Notes under the pieces: generated by a model
What the model was told of the DNA's origin: nothing
Seen by the model: only the letters and a program-made list of their open reading frames with translations
Databases searched by the model: none
Shown: one piece after another, positions 22,873 to 31,529 of the stretch
How positions within the stretch are numbered: the stretch's first letter is position 1
Layout of the letters: every line of letters starts with the position of its first letter
Program-made: the position numbers and the translations under genes
IMG/VR virus record: IMGVR_UViG_3300021420_000053
Location: 1 to 47,518 of that record
Direction: 5' to 3' (one strand)
DNA from: a virus
Length of the DNA: 47,518 bases

Positions 22873-25046
22873 CAGAAGTTCTCGCCAAGATCCCGATGTG
22901 CTTTGAAGCGCGCGAGTAATCCGTTAGCTGCGCTCTGACTTAGGTTACCGCGGTTTAGGATCTTCGGCTCCTGACCTGGTATTTCCTCGATAGCAATATG
23001 GCCTGACTGTAAGCGCGTACCTGCTGTAGATCCTTGGATGCCAACGTCACGCGCCGCCACACCAGATAGCGGTGTACCATTGCCGTCAGGATCGATCGTA
23101 CTGACTGTGCGCCCTGATGCGCGATCTGCTTCTTGTACATTTTCAAACTCCGGGCTGACTTCTGTGGCTCCGCCACGATTTATGTCACGCAGCGAAAAAC
23201 TGCCGCGTTGTTTGGGTATTGGTTGACCAAGCTTCGAGAACTCCGGCGCTTCACTCTTCGGTGAGCGCTGCATTGTACCTTCCGGTACGCCCTGACTCTT
23301 TACTCCAGCGAGATCAGAATTGTTCTCGCGCGGTGCGCCAGTCAGATCATCTCCTAGACCAAGTTCCTGCATCTTCAAACCAGAGGACTGTCCACGCGCA
23401 ATAGCGGGCGGGACCGTCTGAGGCGGCCGCGGTGAGGCGAGTTCACTAGGCGAGGTGAACGGTAGCTCACTCTGCCCTGTGCCCGGAGCAAGCGGCGCCG
23501 GAACCTGTCGCGACGGTGGCTCACCAACCGCGCCTGGCGGCTGCCCAAGGTCGGTCAATGGCTTCAGATCGAACTCTCCACCGAGGCCGGCGACAGGCGG
23601 TGATATACCTGTCGGCTTGGTGAGCGCCTTGCGCCCGGCCCATCCGAACAGAGCCTGAATGGCGGACGATACAGGTCTTGTCGGGCTGAGCCCTGCGGCG
23701 TCCGTCAAGATGTTCTGCGGGAGGCGAGCGGCGTTCGACAGAGGACTAGTCACCTCCGGATGCTCGCTCGCAAACTGCGCAACGGTGCGCGTAGCACCAG
23801 TGTACTTGTTCGGGTTGGCGCGATGATCGGCAGCTAATGCCTGCAAGTCGATATCACCGCCTGGACCTATAAGATCGCGAAGACTGTAGTTCTTCCCAAG
23901 CGTCGCGCGCGCATTAGCAATCATCTCCGGAGAGATTGCGCTATTAGCTGGCATCGTGTCCGCGATATGCTGGTCTAGCGCATTTACGACAGCCCGTTGG
24001 TACTTGGCACGTTGTCTAACAGCAGCGTCCGCGGAATTTTGGCCAGCGTTAGCGTCAGACACTAACCCATCACGGGTAGCACGGAGATCGGCACCAGTGA
24101 TAGGGCCGGCGGGATTTTCGGCTGTGCCTAGAAGAGAATTTTCCGTGCTATCTATGTACGAAGCTACGTCCGGCGTCGGTTTGATAAGCCCCGTGTTAGG
24201 GCGTGCCGCTCTAATCGCTGCTTGAGCCGCCGGGCTGAGCGTAGCAGTAGGTAGAATCGAAGCTCCACTACTAAGTACCGCACCCGGCGCGGCAGCGGCG
24301 TCTGTGAGAGTAGCGTGAGTAATCGGCTGATCATGCGGCACTCCTGCATCTGCGCCGAGCGCTTGCTCTGCGGCGGTTTGGTTGTTCTTCGTCTTCGTAA
24401 TGGCAGCATCCGGATCTGTTATGTTCGCGACTGGATGCGGCTCGAGAGTACCGAGCCCGATGCGCCCTGCGTCGCTAGCCGCTTCGCTCGCTGCCGCCGC
24501 AGTACCTCTAGCAACGCGGCCTGCTACCCCTGCCGCCCCACCGACGCCGAGCCCCGCTACGATCGGCGCGCCAACAGTAGCGCCCGCTTGCTCTGGAGTC
24601 GCGGTACGAAGTGCTGTGCCGACTGAGGAGATAGTTGCTTCCGGATTCTCAATCGCGCTCTGCGCTGTCTTCGCCGCGTGAAGGATGGTTCGGCCCATAG
24701 TGCCGTACGGGTCCATAACCATATCGCCGGCTTGCGATATCATTGCTTTGACCGAGGCCGGTGCGTTCTTCAAGCTGGACGTGAAGAACTTGATAGCATC
24801 GCCTACGCCTGGAAGCTGTTCGTGCTGTGCGGCGGCGTTCGCGGCCTGCACAGGGTCGGCCTTTGGTGGCGCAGCGTCTGGTGTGAAACCATGTGATGGC
24901 GGGTTGGTAGCGCTTGCGGTGTCAACCATGACAGGACCCGCAGGTTTGCCGTTCGCGCCAAATCCTCCACTATCGTGGATCAACTTTCCCTCTTTAGTGC
25001 CGACAACCGGAATTGCTTGGGCTGGCGGATCAGCAACGAAACCCAT
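22872..25046 (-). CDS. Large internal virion (ejection) protein candidate
   Basis: 724 residues, Ala/Gly/Pro-rich, with a hydrophobic glycine-rich stretch around residues 150-180 (GATVGAPIVAGLGVGGAAGV) that could insert in membranes. The central part is helical (ADLRATRDGLVSDANAGQNS), and the C-terminal third is low complexity. Such proteins in podoviruses are stored in the head and ejected with DNA. No peptidoglycan hydrolase motif was seen. Overlaps both neighbours by one base (TAATG-like). Confidence 0.65.
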   Translation of the reverse strand: MGFVADPPAQAIPVVGTKEGKLIHDSGGFGANGKPAGPVMVDTASATNPPSHGFTPDAAPPKADPVQAANAAAQHEQLPGVGDAIKFFTSSLKNAPASVKAMISQAGDMVMDPYGTMGRTILHAAKTAQSAIENPEATISSVGTALRTATPEQAGATVGAPIVAGLGVGGAAGVAGRVARGTAAAASEAASDAGRIGLGTLEPHPVANITDPDAAITKTKNNQTAAEQALGADAGVPHDQPITHATLTDAAAAPGAVLSSGASILPTATLSPAAQAAIRAARPNTGLIKPTPDVASYIDSTENSLLGTAENPAGPITGADLRATRDGLVSDANAGQNSADAAVRQRAKYQRAVVNALDQHIADTMPANSAISPEMIANARATLGKNYSLRDLIGPGGDIDLQALAADHRANPNKYTGATRTVAQFASEHPEVTSPLSNAARLPQNILTDAAGLSPTRPVSSAIQALFGWAGRKALTKPTGISPPVAGLGGEFDLKPLTDLGQPPGAVGEPPSRQVPAPLAPGTGQSELPFTSPSELASPRPPQTVPPAIARGQSSGLKMQELGLGDDLTGAPRENNSDLAGVKSQGVPEGTMQRSPKSEAPEFSKLGQPIPKQRGSFSLRDINRGGATEVSPEFENVQEADRASGRTVSTIDPDGNGTPLSGVAARDVGIQGSTAGTRLQSGHIAIEEIPGQEPKILNRGNLSQSAANGLLARFKAHRDLGENF

Positions 25047-26410
25047 CAGTCTAACGTCCCTGCTGAATTGTGGTCTTCAAGGAATACGCGATCGCCACGT
25101 TGATGGCCAGCCGCTCGCGCCGCTGCTTCATTTGCGAAATGCGGCACAGCGGCCGGTGCAGGCGCCGCGGCCGGCGCTCCGCCGCCACCCGGCACTTGAT
25201 CTCGCAACGAAGGTGCAGGCGGGTTAGCTGGCAACTCCCCGTTAGGTGCTGTCAACGGTGCGGTTCCCCCGCCTCCGCCTTCACCTTTGTGCGCTATCGT
25301 GTTGTTCTTTTCGATCATAGGTTTGATAACCGACATCTGACCCTTCATCCAGGCGTCAAGAGCATACGGCGCTAGAGTTGGTGCGTTAGCTTCCTCTTCT
25401 AGTTTTGCCGCCATGTTGGAAGCACCCTGACCGCGCATAAGGTACGCGAGCCGCAAAATCGCATCATTACGTACTGGCATGTACTCAGCATATGCCGGAT
25501 CGTTCAATTCACCGTTCATGAATTTCTGCATCTGGCCAACGGTGCGGATATCACTATACCCGGTGCCATCGTTGAGAGCTTTTCCTAGCGACGTTAGATG
25601 CGACAAGATGCCCGGCATAATTTCAAGGCCCATTGACCGTTGCTGGAACACGGCATTAGATTGCAATGCGGCGTCCGCGTGCAGACGATCAAAATTTGTG
25701 CCGGGAGCTTGCAATTCAGTCTGCGCAAGTATCGGTGCGTTGCGAGCATTGACCCTTGTGGGGTCAAGTCGGTGTTCACTAATCGCTCTGGTAAGTGCCG
25801 CCTGCCCTTCTGGCGTAAGCGTGCCGAATACCGCCGGATTGCGAAAATCTGACGGCGTTGTATTCTTGTGAGTGTTCAAGTCGGCGAGTGCCTGTGTTTC
25901 AGCACTCTGCGCTGCGCCCTGTGTTGATTGCTGTACGGGAGCACCAGCAAGTGACGATCCCGGCGGCATAATGAAGTTATTAGGTACGGTGACAGGCGCT
26001 TGCGGGTGACCTTGATAAATCTGAGAGCCTTGCGTGACGAGCCCCGGATTCGGATTACTCTGGTCTCCGCCGATCGCAATGTCCGCTTGTCCTAGTACCT
26101 TGAACGCTGTTTCCGGATCGTGATTGTTAGCGGCTACAGTCGCAGATCGAACTAGATCAGCATCCGATTCCTTCATGCCTTTTGACATGAGGTTAGTTTT
26201 GATAGAATCCCAAGCTTGTAACTGCTCCTGAGCCTGTGACGCCTTGATCATGGCTTCCTGCGTCTGCGCTGACACTAGCCCGTTGCGCGCCTGTGAAGTC
26301 GCGATCATGTTGTTGAGCGCCGGGCGGTTCGTGCCACTCAACATATCGGCAAGAGATTGCCCGACAGGTGCTGTTTGGCCGGTAGTGGGATCGGTCGGAA
26401 GTATGCCCAT
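25046..26410 (-). CDS. Internal virion protein candidate
   Basis: 454 residues from ATG 26410, eight bases after the upstream stop; a longer frame to 26452 would overlap that gene. Gln/Ala/Asn-rich helical sequence (SLADMLSGTNRPALNNMIAT near residue 20) with a Pro/Gly-rich C-terminal region and a final acidic-basic segment (GDRVFLEDHNSAGTLD). Internal head proteins of short-tailed phages have this composition. The family is not certain. Confidence 0.65.
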   Translation of the reverse strand: MGILPTDPTTGQTAPVGQSLADMLSGTNRPALNNMIATSQARNGLVSAQTQEAMIKASQAQEQLQAWDSIKTNLMSKGMKESDADLVRSATVAANNHDPETAFKVLGQADIAIGGDQSNPNPGLVTQGSQIYQGHPQAPVTVPNNFIMPPGSSLAGAPVQQSTQGAAQSAETQALADLNTHKNTTPSDFRNPAVFGTLTPEGQAALTRAISEHRLDPTRVNARNAPILAQTELQAPGTNFDRLHADAALQSNAVFQQRSMGLEIMPGILSHLTSLGKALNDGTGYSDIRTVGQMQKFMNGELNDPAYAEYMPVRNDAILRLAYLMRGQGASNMAAKLEEEANAPTLAPYALDAWMKGQMSVIKPMIEKNNTIAHKGEGGGGGTAPLTAPNGELPANPPAPSLRDQVPGGGGAPAAAPAPAAVPHFANEAAARAAGHQRGDRVFLEDHNSAGTLD

Positions 26411-26418
26411 GGTGTTCT

Positions 26419-27126
26419 CTAGTTTTGCGGGAACATGTTGCCGCCCGTCCACGCCGGCACGGGGGAAGTTTTCAAATTCAACGGATTAGAAGCATCAAAC
26501 GTGACTGCAGTGCTAGAGGGCGGTCCGTTGCCGCCGAACCAACCATTCTGAGCCATGCCCATGCCTGCGGTTTCCAATCCCTTCGAGAACATTGATACCC
26601 AAGGATTGGGCCTGCCCGCCAATTGCGCGCGCATTTGATCGACGAAGTTCTGCGAATACGATTGCTGATTCAGCCCGTTGAGCGTGGTGCCGAGCGTCTG
26701 CATTTGCAGTGCTTCGTTTTTGCGTTGATTGACAGCCGTATCTATCGCGCTCATTTCGCCTGCGTTCGTGTTCCCGTAGTTTTGTACCGTCGCAGCCGAG
26801 GCGTTTGTATCAGAACCGTAACGCTTGTTCGCGCCGGCCACAGGACCAAGAGCAGAAGTCGGCCCACTAGTCTGCGAGCCTGCGCCGCCAACGTTGGCGC
26901 GCAGATTCTTGATGAACGACCCTTGCTCCGCATTCGCAGCAGCAGTCGGGTTACTATTTAGGATGTTGTTCGCTTGCTTGTTGACATCACTAAGCGCCGC
27001 GGTGCGGTATCCAGCTTGAGTGCCGGCCGCGCCGCCCTCAATGCTCTGCGCAGCATCACTGGCATGCTTCTGGTTGAAGTAGTTCATTGCCATACCGGCA
27101 ACTGGCAGAAATAGTGCTGGTCCCAT
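26419..27126 (-). CDS. Internal virion protein candidate with N-terminal hydrophobic segment
   Basis: 235 residues. The N-terminus MGPALFLPVAGMAMNYFNQK is hydrophobic, then comes a Gln/Asn/Ala-rich helical body (LQMQTLGTTLNGLNQQSYSQ) and a Gly/Pro-rich end. The opening resembles small ejection proteins (T7 gp14-type size, about 200 residues) that insert in the outer membrane; similarity is by character, not by motif. Confidence 0.65.
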   Translation of the reverse strand: MGPALFLPVAGMAMNYFNQKHASDAAQSIEGGAAGTQAGYRTAALSDVNKQANNILNSNPTAAANAEQGSFIKNLRANVGGAGSQTSGPTSALGPVAGANKRYGSDTNASAATVQNYGNTNAGEMSAIDTAVNQRKNEALQMQTLGTTLNGLNQQSYSQNFVDQMRAQLAGRPNPWVSMFSKGLETAGMGMAQNGWFGGNGPPSSTAVTFDASNPLNLKTSPVPAWTGGNMFPQN

Positions 27127-27128
27127 GA

Positions 27129-27350
27129 CTATGTCTTCTTAGGTCCGGGCGCATAAGCCGCGCTACGCTGAGACGGTTTGAAAGCACCCGCCTTGTTTAT
27201 GCCTTGCGCCGCGCCGAGGTCCTTCTGTGCACCAATGGCAGCACCGCGCGCCGCGCCGGTAGCCGCGCCCGCAGCTCGGGCTTCCAGGTTCGACCCCGGG
27301 ATGTTCAATTTAGGTGCCGGGCCACCCTTAGCGAAGAAGTGCGTGCTCAT
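27129..27350 (-). CDS. Small Ala/Gly-rich basic protein
   Basis: 73 residues. Central ARAAGAATGAARGAAIGAQK is an alanine/glycine helix that could pack in a membrane or oligomer, and the C-terminus is basic (RSAAYAPGPKKT). Sits between internal virion protein genes, coupled by ATGA with the upstream gene; probably virion-associated. Confidence 0.7.
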   Translation of the reverse strand: MSTHFFAKGGPAPKLNIPGSNLEARAAGAATGAARGAAIGAQKDLGAAQGINKAGAFKPSQRSAAYAPGPKKT

Positions 27351-27928
27351 CCGTAGAAACTCCCAAATGGTGAAGTCTGTGACTTGCGCAGTGCTGCCGC
27401 ACCTTGCTCAGCATTGTAGATGCCTGCGGTGCCAGCAAACAAGTTGCTTAGTGCGCCGGCATTCGCATAGTTCTGTCCCGCGCCGAGATTTGCAGCCTGC
27501 GCGGTCGCAACCTGCCCCGGTATGCTGCCTATCGACCCGCCGCCCTGTGCCGCGCTGACGAGCTGATTCTCCGAACCTATATCGGCTTGCTTCAACGAGT
27601 TGACGCCGGATGCGGCCGCTTGTGACGCCTGGAGCAACCCTTGCGTGTAATCCTTCTGAAGCTGCGTGTTGGAGTCAATCGCGGCAGAACCGCCGGTCAG
27701 ACCGCTACGTGCCATGGCGAACTTCAAGTTGCGCGCGTTGATCGCCTCCTGGTTGTTGACCTGGCCGGTGTAGTAATTCTGTAGGTTGTTGCCGTACGCC
27801 GTGTACTGACTTTGCCGATTCGGACTGCCATACGCATTCTGAATCTGGTTCACCGAATTTTGGATTTGCGCCTGTTGATCCGCGTTGGCGGAAGCTAGTG
27901 CATTGGCGGCGCCATTACCCTGACTCAT
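27347..27928 (-). CDS. Gln/Asn/Ala-rich internal virion protein candidate
   Basis: 193 residues with long Q/N/A-rich helices (NADQQAQIQNSVNQIQNAYG, then NNQEAINARNLKFAMARSGL). This matches the second small ejection protein in podovirus head-internal sets. Coupled (ATGA) with the acetyltransferase-like gene upstream. Assignment rests on composition and order only. Confidence 0.65.
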   Translation of the reverse strand: MSQGNGAANALASANADQQAQIQNSVNQIQNAYGSPNRQSQYTAYGNNLQNYYTGQVNNQEAINARNLKFAMARSGLTGGSAAIDSNTQLQKDYTQGLLQASQAAASGVNSLKQADIGSENQLVSAAQGGGSIGSIPGQVATAQAANLGAGQNYANAGALSNLFAGTAGIYNAEQGAAALRKSQTSPFGSFYG

Positions 27929-28398
27929 ATGTGTTTCACCCTAGAGAATAGAAGAGCATCTGCGCCATTGGCGCAGTATCCGTAGAGTGTGGCTTCGAGA
28001 TTGTACCCTAGAACCTTATGCCATTCTACATTCGTCCTGCTGGCGAGTGATATGCAGTCCACGCGATGCGCCTGCTTGCTAGCGAACATAGCATCCATAG
28101 CGCGCTTACAGATCCGCGTTACAGGGAACCAATGCTTGGCCCAAGCCTCCGGGGTATTGATCATGAAATCGCGCCATACACCCGTACGCTGGAACACAAA
28201 GCCGCCCACCGAGATCGGCTCACCGTCCGCATAGACACCCCACTTCGGCCCCTGCACCATGAAGTTGCCCATTGCTATGGAGTCAACGTCGTACTTCTGG
28301 CCGGTTAGTGCCTCGAAGTTTTCTCGTTCGTTCTCAGGCATCCTCAATACCACTTTGATGAAATCGAGCAGCGTCGGATTTTCGAGTACCTGTATCAT
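27925..28398 (-). CDS. GNAT-like protein of the tail/internal protein cluster
   Basis: 157 residues from the ATGA overlap. A mixed alpha/beta protein: first helix (DFIKVVLRMPENERENFEAL), strands (GVYADGEPISVGGFVFQRTG) and a final HKVLGYNLEATLYGYCANG that looks like the C-terminal strand pair of GNAT acetyltransferases. T7 gp13-like (DUF2833) proteins have a GNAT-type fold and the same position between tail tube and internal virion genes. The acetyl-CoA loop is not convincing, so it may be a structural relic. Confidence 0.7.
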   Translation of the reverse strand: MIQVLENPTLLDFIKVVLRMPENERENFEALTGQKYDVDSIAMGNFMVQGPKWGVYADGEPISVGGFVFQRTGVWRDFMINTPEAWAKHWFPVTRICKRAMDAMFASKQAHRVDCISLASRTNVEWHKVLGYNLEATLYGYCANGADALLFSRVKHI

Positions 28399-31300
28399 CC
28401 TGTTACTCCGCCGCCGGCTTGCGGTGCTAGGTAGAAGTTCGCTGCTTCCCACAACCAGTTGTTTTGCGTCGTGGTCGTTCCACCGTCGAACGTCAAAATC
28501 AGGGAGTAGCTAGGCGCGTTGATCGGAATTGGCATCGGTTGTCCGGGTACCGTATCCTCGATCGCGATAAAGTAAGGCGCGGTGACACTGGACGTAAGTG
28601 AGTAGAATGGGTTATCCACAAACGAGGATTTGTCTTGCTGGTCGTATGCAACCTGGATAGTCGTCGAGCCCTCACCGACTAGGTCGATACCTATCAGCAT
28701 TTTGTTGAGCCCGAGGCCGCCCATATCGAGGTAAGGCCATTGGACGGTGCTTATGATGTGGACGCCGCCGGTCGTCAGGATCGCATCGTCCATGACCTGC
28801 GTCGTCTGGAGCTGCCACACGAGATTGCCGGTAGTGCGTAAGAAAAGCGAACCGGAGTTCAACGTCGCATCAGTGATTGCTTGCGGGAAGATGTACCGCG
28901 ACCATGACTTCGTTCCTTGCAGTCCGTTGATAGTCAGCACAAAGACCAAAGGTCCCCAAATCAACCAGTATTGCCCGCGGCCGGGATAGTAGATCGTGAA
29001 CGGGTCGTAAGTCGCCGCCTGAATCTGCGCCAAGACGAGCGGGTCGATCGGCTGGCCAGTGTTGCCGATAGCCATGTTGGCAGTCGCACCGATAGTGCCG
29101 AGATTACGAACTCCGATTTCAGTAAGGAAAATGAGATCGTTCGCCACTGATTGCGCGGAGCGCGTCCATATACAACCAACCGGCTGAGCGTCCAAGAACG
29201 CCATGTTCTGCGGATCAGGATCAATCTGCCACATCTGATAACCCCCAGCGTTGAACACGATGAGGTTGCCGCGGTAAAGCGCGAGAGCAGTGACGGGGTT
29301 GTCGCCATAATTATTCAGTCCTGTCGGGAGGTACCCGGCGTTGTTGGTGCTAGTCCAGTCAATCGGATTCACTGCAGCGGAATAGTCGACGATGTCGTTA
29401 TTACCGGCGAACACGTGCGAAGCGCCGATAGTCACCGCAACCGTACTCGGATCGCCCGTATCAATAACACTCCGATCGATAGCCTGCCATCGCATGGTCG
29501 TGTTTATGACGAACCCATTAATATCAGTGAACGAGCTAGTATCAAGAACGATCGCGCCAATAGTTGTTGGGAACGTCGGCGCATTAGCTCCAGATTGCAT
29601 CAAAGGGATGGCTTCGTACGTGACGATCGACGTGCCAATGGCTTTCCATGTGACTGTGCCATCAATGACAGTGTTGCCGAGCACAGTCGGCCACGTTGGC
29701 TCCGTAGTACCTGTTATGCCGGCGGCAGGCTGCACTGCCTCAAACAAGAAATTCGTCGGCACCGAGGGGGTTTCTAAGTTCCAGAAAATACCGCCGACGT
29801 AACCTTCGTTGCGACTCGTCGTGCCTGAGCCCGCGTAGATAGCTACGCGCACGCCCGCGGCTCCAGAGGGAGCGGTCCCGGTTACTGACAAATTAACAGT
29901 GGAGTAACCTTCCTGCTCGTTTGCCATGTTTCCGGTCGTGCCTATGAGCACGTTGCTAGAATTGTACCAGTTCAACTGAATCCAGATGGTCAAGTCCGAA
30001 CCGTTGTTGTTCGGGTTGCAATAGCCTTGCGCCGTCACAGATTGCCCTGGTGTCACGGAACCCGAAGTGATCATTGTGGCTGAAGCGCCGGCCGCACCAA
30101 AGCTGGTACCGCCTGGAATGCCGATGGATGCGCCGCCTACGTCGGAGCCAATGTTTAGTGTTAATGGGGACGTTCCGGTCGTGTAATTCCACTCGCCTGC
30201 GCCGCCTATGTCGGCAAAAGTCCAGCCGCCGACGCCTGCGCCGCCAACGAAGTTGCCGTTAGGAATTGCATTCGTGAACGACGAAGTTGACACTGTGGGG
30301 ATTACCACTGCGCCTGTCGGCTCAGCAGTACCAGCAGTCCATGCTTTGACCTTGGTCGATGCCAGAGTGAGCGTCGATAACACGGCGGCGTTCGTCTGAA
30401 CAATGCCGGAATTCGCTACCGTAGAAGAGTCGCCGTACTTGTTAGTAATCGTGGCGCTAAGCGGCGGAGCGGTTACGGAATTGTTCAACTGTTGTGTCGT
30501 ACCTGCGTCGGTCGACGACTGATCGAAATCGCCGAACTCTTGAATTTGCCCGGCCGCGACCGTAGGCCAATTCGGCTCGGTTTGCCCTGTATGCGCGGGT
30601 GAGCCCGCTACGGATATAACCTCGTACACGAAACCTGTCGCAGTATTCGGCAAAATGAAAGCGCCGGAAGCGATGACTGTTTCAGGCGTCCACAACGTAC
30701 CTGACGTGAACATGCTCACGCCCTGGTACGCTAGACCGTTCGGTGTCGGCGGCAGCACAATGCTGGCGGTCGTATAATCCGTGGCGCTTGTCCAAGTGCC
30801 ACCATTCTGCAACCAATAGTGAACCACATCGCCGTTGTTGAACTCGGCAACTACGAACTCGAATCCCATGAACGGTTTTGCGAACCATATTTTCTCCAAT
30901 CCTTGGGCTCGATTGTTAGGATCAGAGAGAATGTTCAGCGTAAAACCCGCCGGAACCGCGATCGTCGTGTTGTTGGGAACGTTCGGCGTTCCGGGGCTCG
31001 TGAACCCCATATCATGGTAACTACCAGCGGTGGCCGAAGAAAGCCCGGCGCCTACGTTCTCCCCGCCCGGCGTCGTGCCGCGATAAATGTTGTATGACGT
31101 AGCACCAGCAACCGGAGAGTATGAGACGAAGATGGAGGGCGCTGCGCCAGTTGCAAGGATATGTAGCTCGTTCGATACGCCAGTCGATGACCCCAACACG
31201 TTTACCGCTTCAATGACGTAGTAATACGTTGTGCCCGAAACCAGGACACCGCCCGAGCCGCCGGATGTCGAGGCGGTCAACGCTAGAATGGTCGGCGCAA

Positions 31301-31529
31301 GTAGTTGCGTGTTGGTAGCGAAGATGTTGAACGTCCCGTTCGCTGCGGCGAGCCCAACAGTTTGCGAGGTGAGCGCGGCGAAGCGTAGCGTACCCTCTCT
31401 AGGCGTGATCGAACCTGCATTCGTTATGTATGCGTTCGTCAAGTCGTACAGGTTCGACGCCGAGGCGCCGCCTTTGACGCGCAATCGGTTGATGCCGCCA
31501 TTGAGGACCGTCAGCGGATACGGTCTCAC
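28395..31529 (-). CDS. Large tail nozzle-like protein with FN3-like domain
   Basis: 1044 residues from a GTG that overlaps the upstream stop (GTGA). The N-terminus (PLTVLNGGINRLRVKGGASA) and the C-terminal half (ALALYRGNLIVFNAGGYQMW, then IFLTEIGVRNL and YWLIWGPLVFVLTINGL) have the repeated beta-propeller-type blades of P22 gp10/T7 gp12-like nozzle proteins. Residues about 65-190 read as a fibronectin type III-like insert (YYYVIEAVNVLGSSTGVSNE). It would close the portal-adaptor channel. Middle sections carry further beta domains not typical of the compact homologues. Confidence 0.7.
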   Translation of the reverse strand: MRPYPLTVLNGGINRLRVKGGASASNLYDLTNAYITNAGSITPREGTLRFAALTSQTVGLAAANGTFNIFATNTQLLAPTILALTASTSGGSGGVLVSGTTYYYVIEAVNVLGSSTGVSNELHILATGAAPSIFVSYSPVAGATSYNIYRGTTPGGENVGAGLSSATAGSYHDMGFTSPGTPNVPNNTTIAVPAGFTLNILSDPNNRAQGLEKIWFAKPFMGFEFVVAEFNNGDVVHYWLQNGGTWTSATDYTTASIVLPPTPNGLAYQGVSMFTSGTLWTPETVIASGAFILPNTATGFVYEVISVAGSPAHTGQTEPNWPTVAAGQIQEFGDFDQSSTDAGTTQQLNNSVTAPPLSATITNKYGDSSTVANSGIVQTNAAVLSTLTLASTKVKAWTAGTAEPTGAVVIPTVSTSSFTNAIPNGNFVGGAGVGGWTFADIGGAGEWNYTTGTSPLTLNIGSDVGGASIGIPGGTSFGAAGASATMITSGSVTPGQSVTAQGYCNPNNNGSDLTIWIQLNWYNSSNVLIGTTGNMANEQEGYSTVNLSVTGTAPSGAAGVRVAIYAGSGTTSRNEGYVGGIFWNLETPSVPTNFLFEAVQPAAGITGTTEPTWPTVLGNTVIDGTVTWKAIGTSIVTYEAIPLMQSGANAPTFPTTIGAIVLDTSSFTDINGFVINTTMRWQAIDRSVIDTGDPSTVAVTIGASHVFAGNNDIVDYSAAVNPIDWTSTNNAGYLPTGLNNYGDNPVTALALYRGNLIVFNAGGYQMWQIDPDPQNMAFLDAQPVGCIWTRSAQSVANDLIFLTEIGVRNLGTIGATANMAIGNTGQPIDPLVLAQIQAATYDPFTIYYPGRGQYWLIWGPLVFVLTINGLQGTKSWSRYIFPQAITDATLNSGSLFLRTTGNLVWQLQTTQVMDDAILTTGGVHIISTVQWPYLDMGGLGLNKMLIGIDLVGEGSTTIQVAYDQQDKSSFVDNPFYSLTSSVTAPYFIAIEDTVPGQPMPIPINAPSYSLILTFDGGTTTTQNNWLWEAANFYLAPQAGGGVTG